5,327 bases of DNA from Candidatus Thorarchaeota archaeon (GTDB taxonomy: Archaea > Asgardarchaeota > Thorarchaeia > Thorarchaeales > Thorarchaeaceae): contig JAHQWZ010000154.1 in NCBI GenBank assembly GCA_029856425.1, positions 1 through 5,327 of the forward strand, given 5' to 3'. The notes below the pieces were generated by a model. The model had not been told where the DNA came from. It searched no databases and saw only the letters and a list, made by a program, of their open reading frames with translations. This document shows positions 5,156 to 5,327 of this stretch, in pieces (position 1 is the stretch's first letter; each line of letters starts with the position of its first letter). Both the position numbers and the translations under genes were made by a program.

Positions 5156-5272
5156 TTACGCCTTGTGGCGAAAGAACTGTGATACATTGTCGAAGCCCTT
5201 CAGAAGTTCATCGTTCTCTCTCAAATAGTATGACTCCATCTCGCGGCTTGGATCATTGGGGCTTTCTGACAT
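5156..5272 (-). CDS. Small acidic protein of 38 residues, unknown function
   Basis: Leftward from ATG 5272 to TAA at 5158-5156, the frame encodes 38 residues beginning M-S-E-S-P-N-D-P-S-R-E-M and ending S-Q-F-F-R-H-K-A. It is rich in Glu, Asp, Asn and Ser, has no cysteine, signal peptide or membrane segment, and looks helical in its second half (L-R-E-N-D-E-L-L-K-G-F). Most codons have the purine-first bias of real genes. Position supports it: the ATG lies only 9 nt after the stop of an upstream leftward frame, and AGGTC sits 6 nt before the ATG, suggesting an operon with coupled translation. It is too short to assign to a family. A 69-codon rightward frame on the other strand (5107-5316) is probably its shadow. 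Confidence 0.45.
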   Translation of the reverse strand: MSESPNDPSREMESYYLRENDELLKGFDNVSQFFRHKA

Positions 5273-5281
5273 GTAATAGAC

Positions 5282-5327
5282 CTAATCCTTTGAAGGTTGA
5301 ACTGCCAAATCAATGAATCGCTTGGAG
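5282..5327 (-). CDS. C-terminal tail of a leftward gene cut by the window edge
   Basis: The last 14 codons of a leftward frame read S-K-R-F-I-D-L-A-V-Q-P-S-K-D, followed by TAG at 5284-5282. The frame is open to the edge and reads like a natural C-terminus. The stop lies 9 nt before the ATG of the 38-residue gene in the same phase, as in a tight operon. Too little is visible to name the product. Confidence 0.4.
   Translation of the reverse strand, partial: SKRFIDLAVQPSKD

Noticed and set aside
5107..5316. Rightward 69-codon frame
   Set aside because: It lies antisense to the 38-residue gene and the upstream tail, which read better as protein and form a tight pair. It has no good ribosome site.

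Overview
This window looks like moderate-GC archaeal DNA. Putative TATA boxes lie upstream of several genes, and Shine-Dalgarno sites match the AGGAGGTGA series. The gene content (an archaeal-type acyl-CoA ligase, small multi-CxxC zinc proteins, a DinB-fold protein and an ICMT/PEMT-type membrane methyltransferase) would suit an uncultured lineage, possibly Asgard and Thorarchaeota-like. That placement is an impression, not a demonstration; no rRNA or tRNA is present to settle it.

Layout. The left edge (1-40, minus) may hold the first codons of a leftward gene. It would share a symmetric TATA element (71-80) with the rightward DinB-fold gene (113-694). A second rightward gene (785-1528) encodes an integral-membrane methyltransferase of the ICMT/PEMT superfamily. 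It converges on a leftward run across a short hairpin (1535-1548). Read in their own direction, the leftward genes are a membrane-anchored sulfite-oxidase-fold molybdopterin protein (4696 to 3710), a medium/long-chain acyl-CoA ligase (3577 to 1913) and a 78-residue zinc protein with FYVE-like cysteine spacing (1822 to 1586). Each is preceded by a 90-130 bp gap with a plausible promoter, so they need not form one operon.

The right end (4697-5327) has no large gene but is not empty. From left to right it holds: a 10-bp inverted repeat centred on an AT-rich promoter region (4718-4770); a leftward Cys-rich mini-gene that reads sensibly only with a one-base correction in a C run (4768-4928); a perfect AAGGAGG followed by a 27-residue, very basic microprotein (4952-5035); a nested stem-loop over the end of that ORF (5031-5089); a leftward 38-residue acidic small protein (5156-5272); and the tail of another leftward gene running off the edge (5282-5327). 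None of these small genes is recognised with certainty.

Functional links are weak. The ligase would activate fatty or other carboxylic acids as CoA thioesters. The molybdoprotein would act at the membrane with an unknown substrate, since residues typical of true sulfite oxidases are changed. No defence system, CRISPR array, transposon or tRNA was seen. The points of most interest are the unlisted microproteins, the FYVE-like zinc protein and the symmetric promoter elements.
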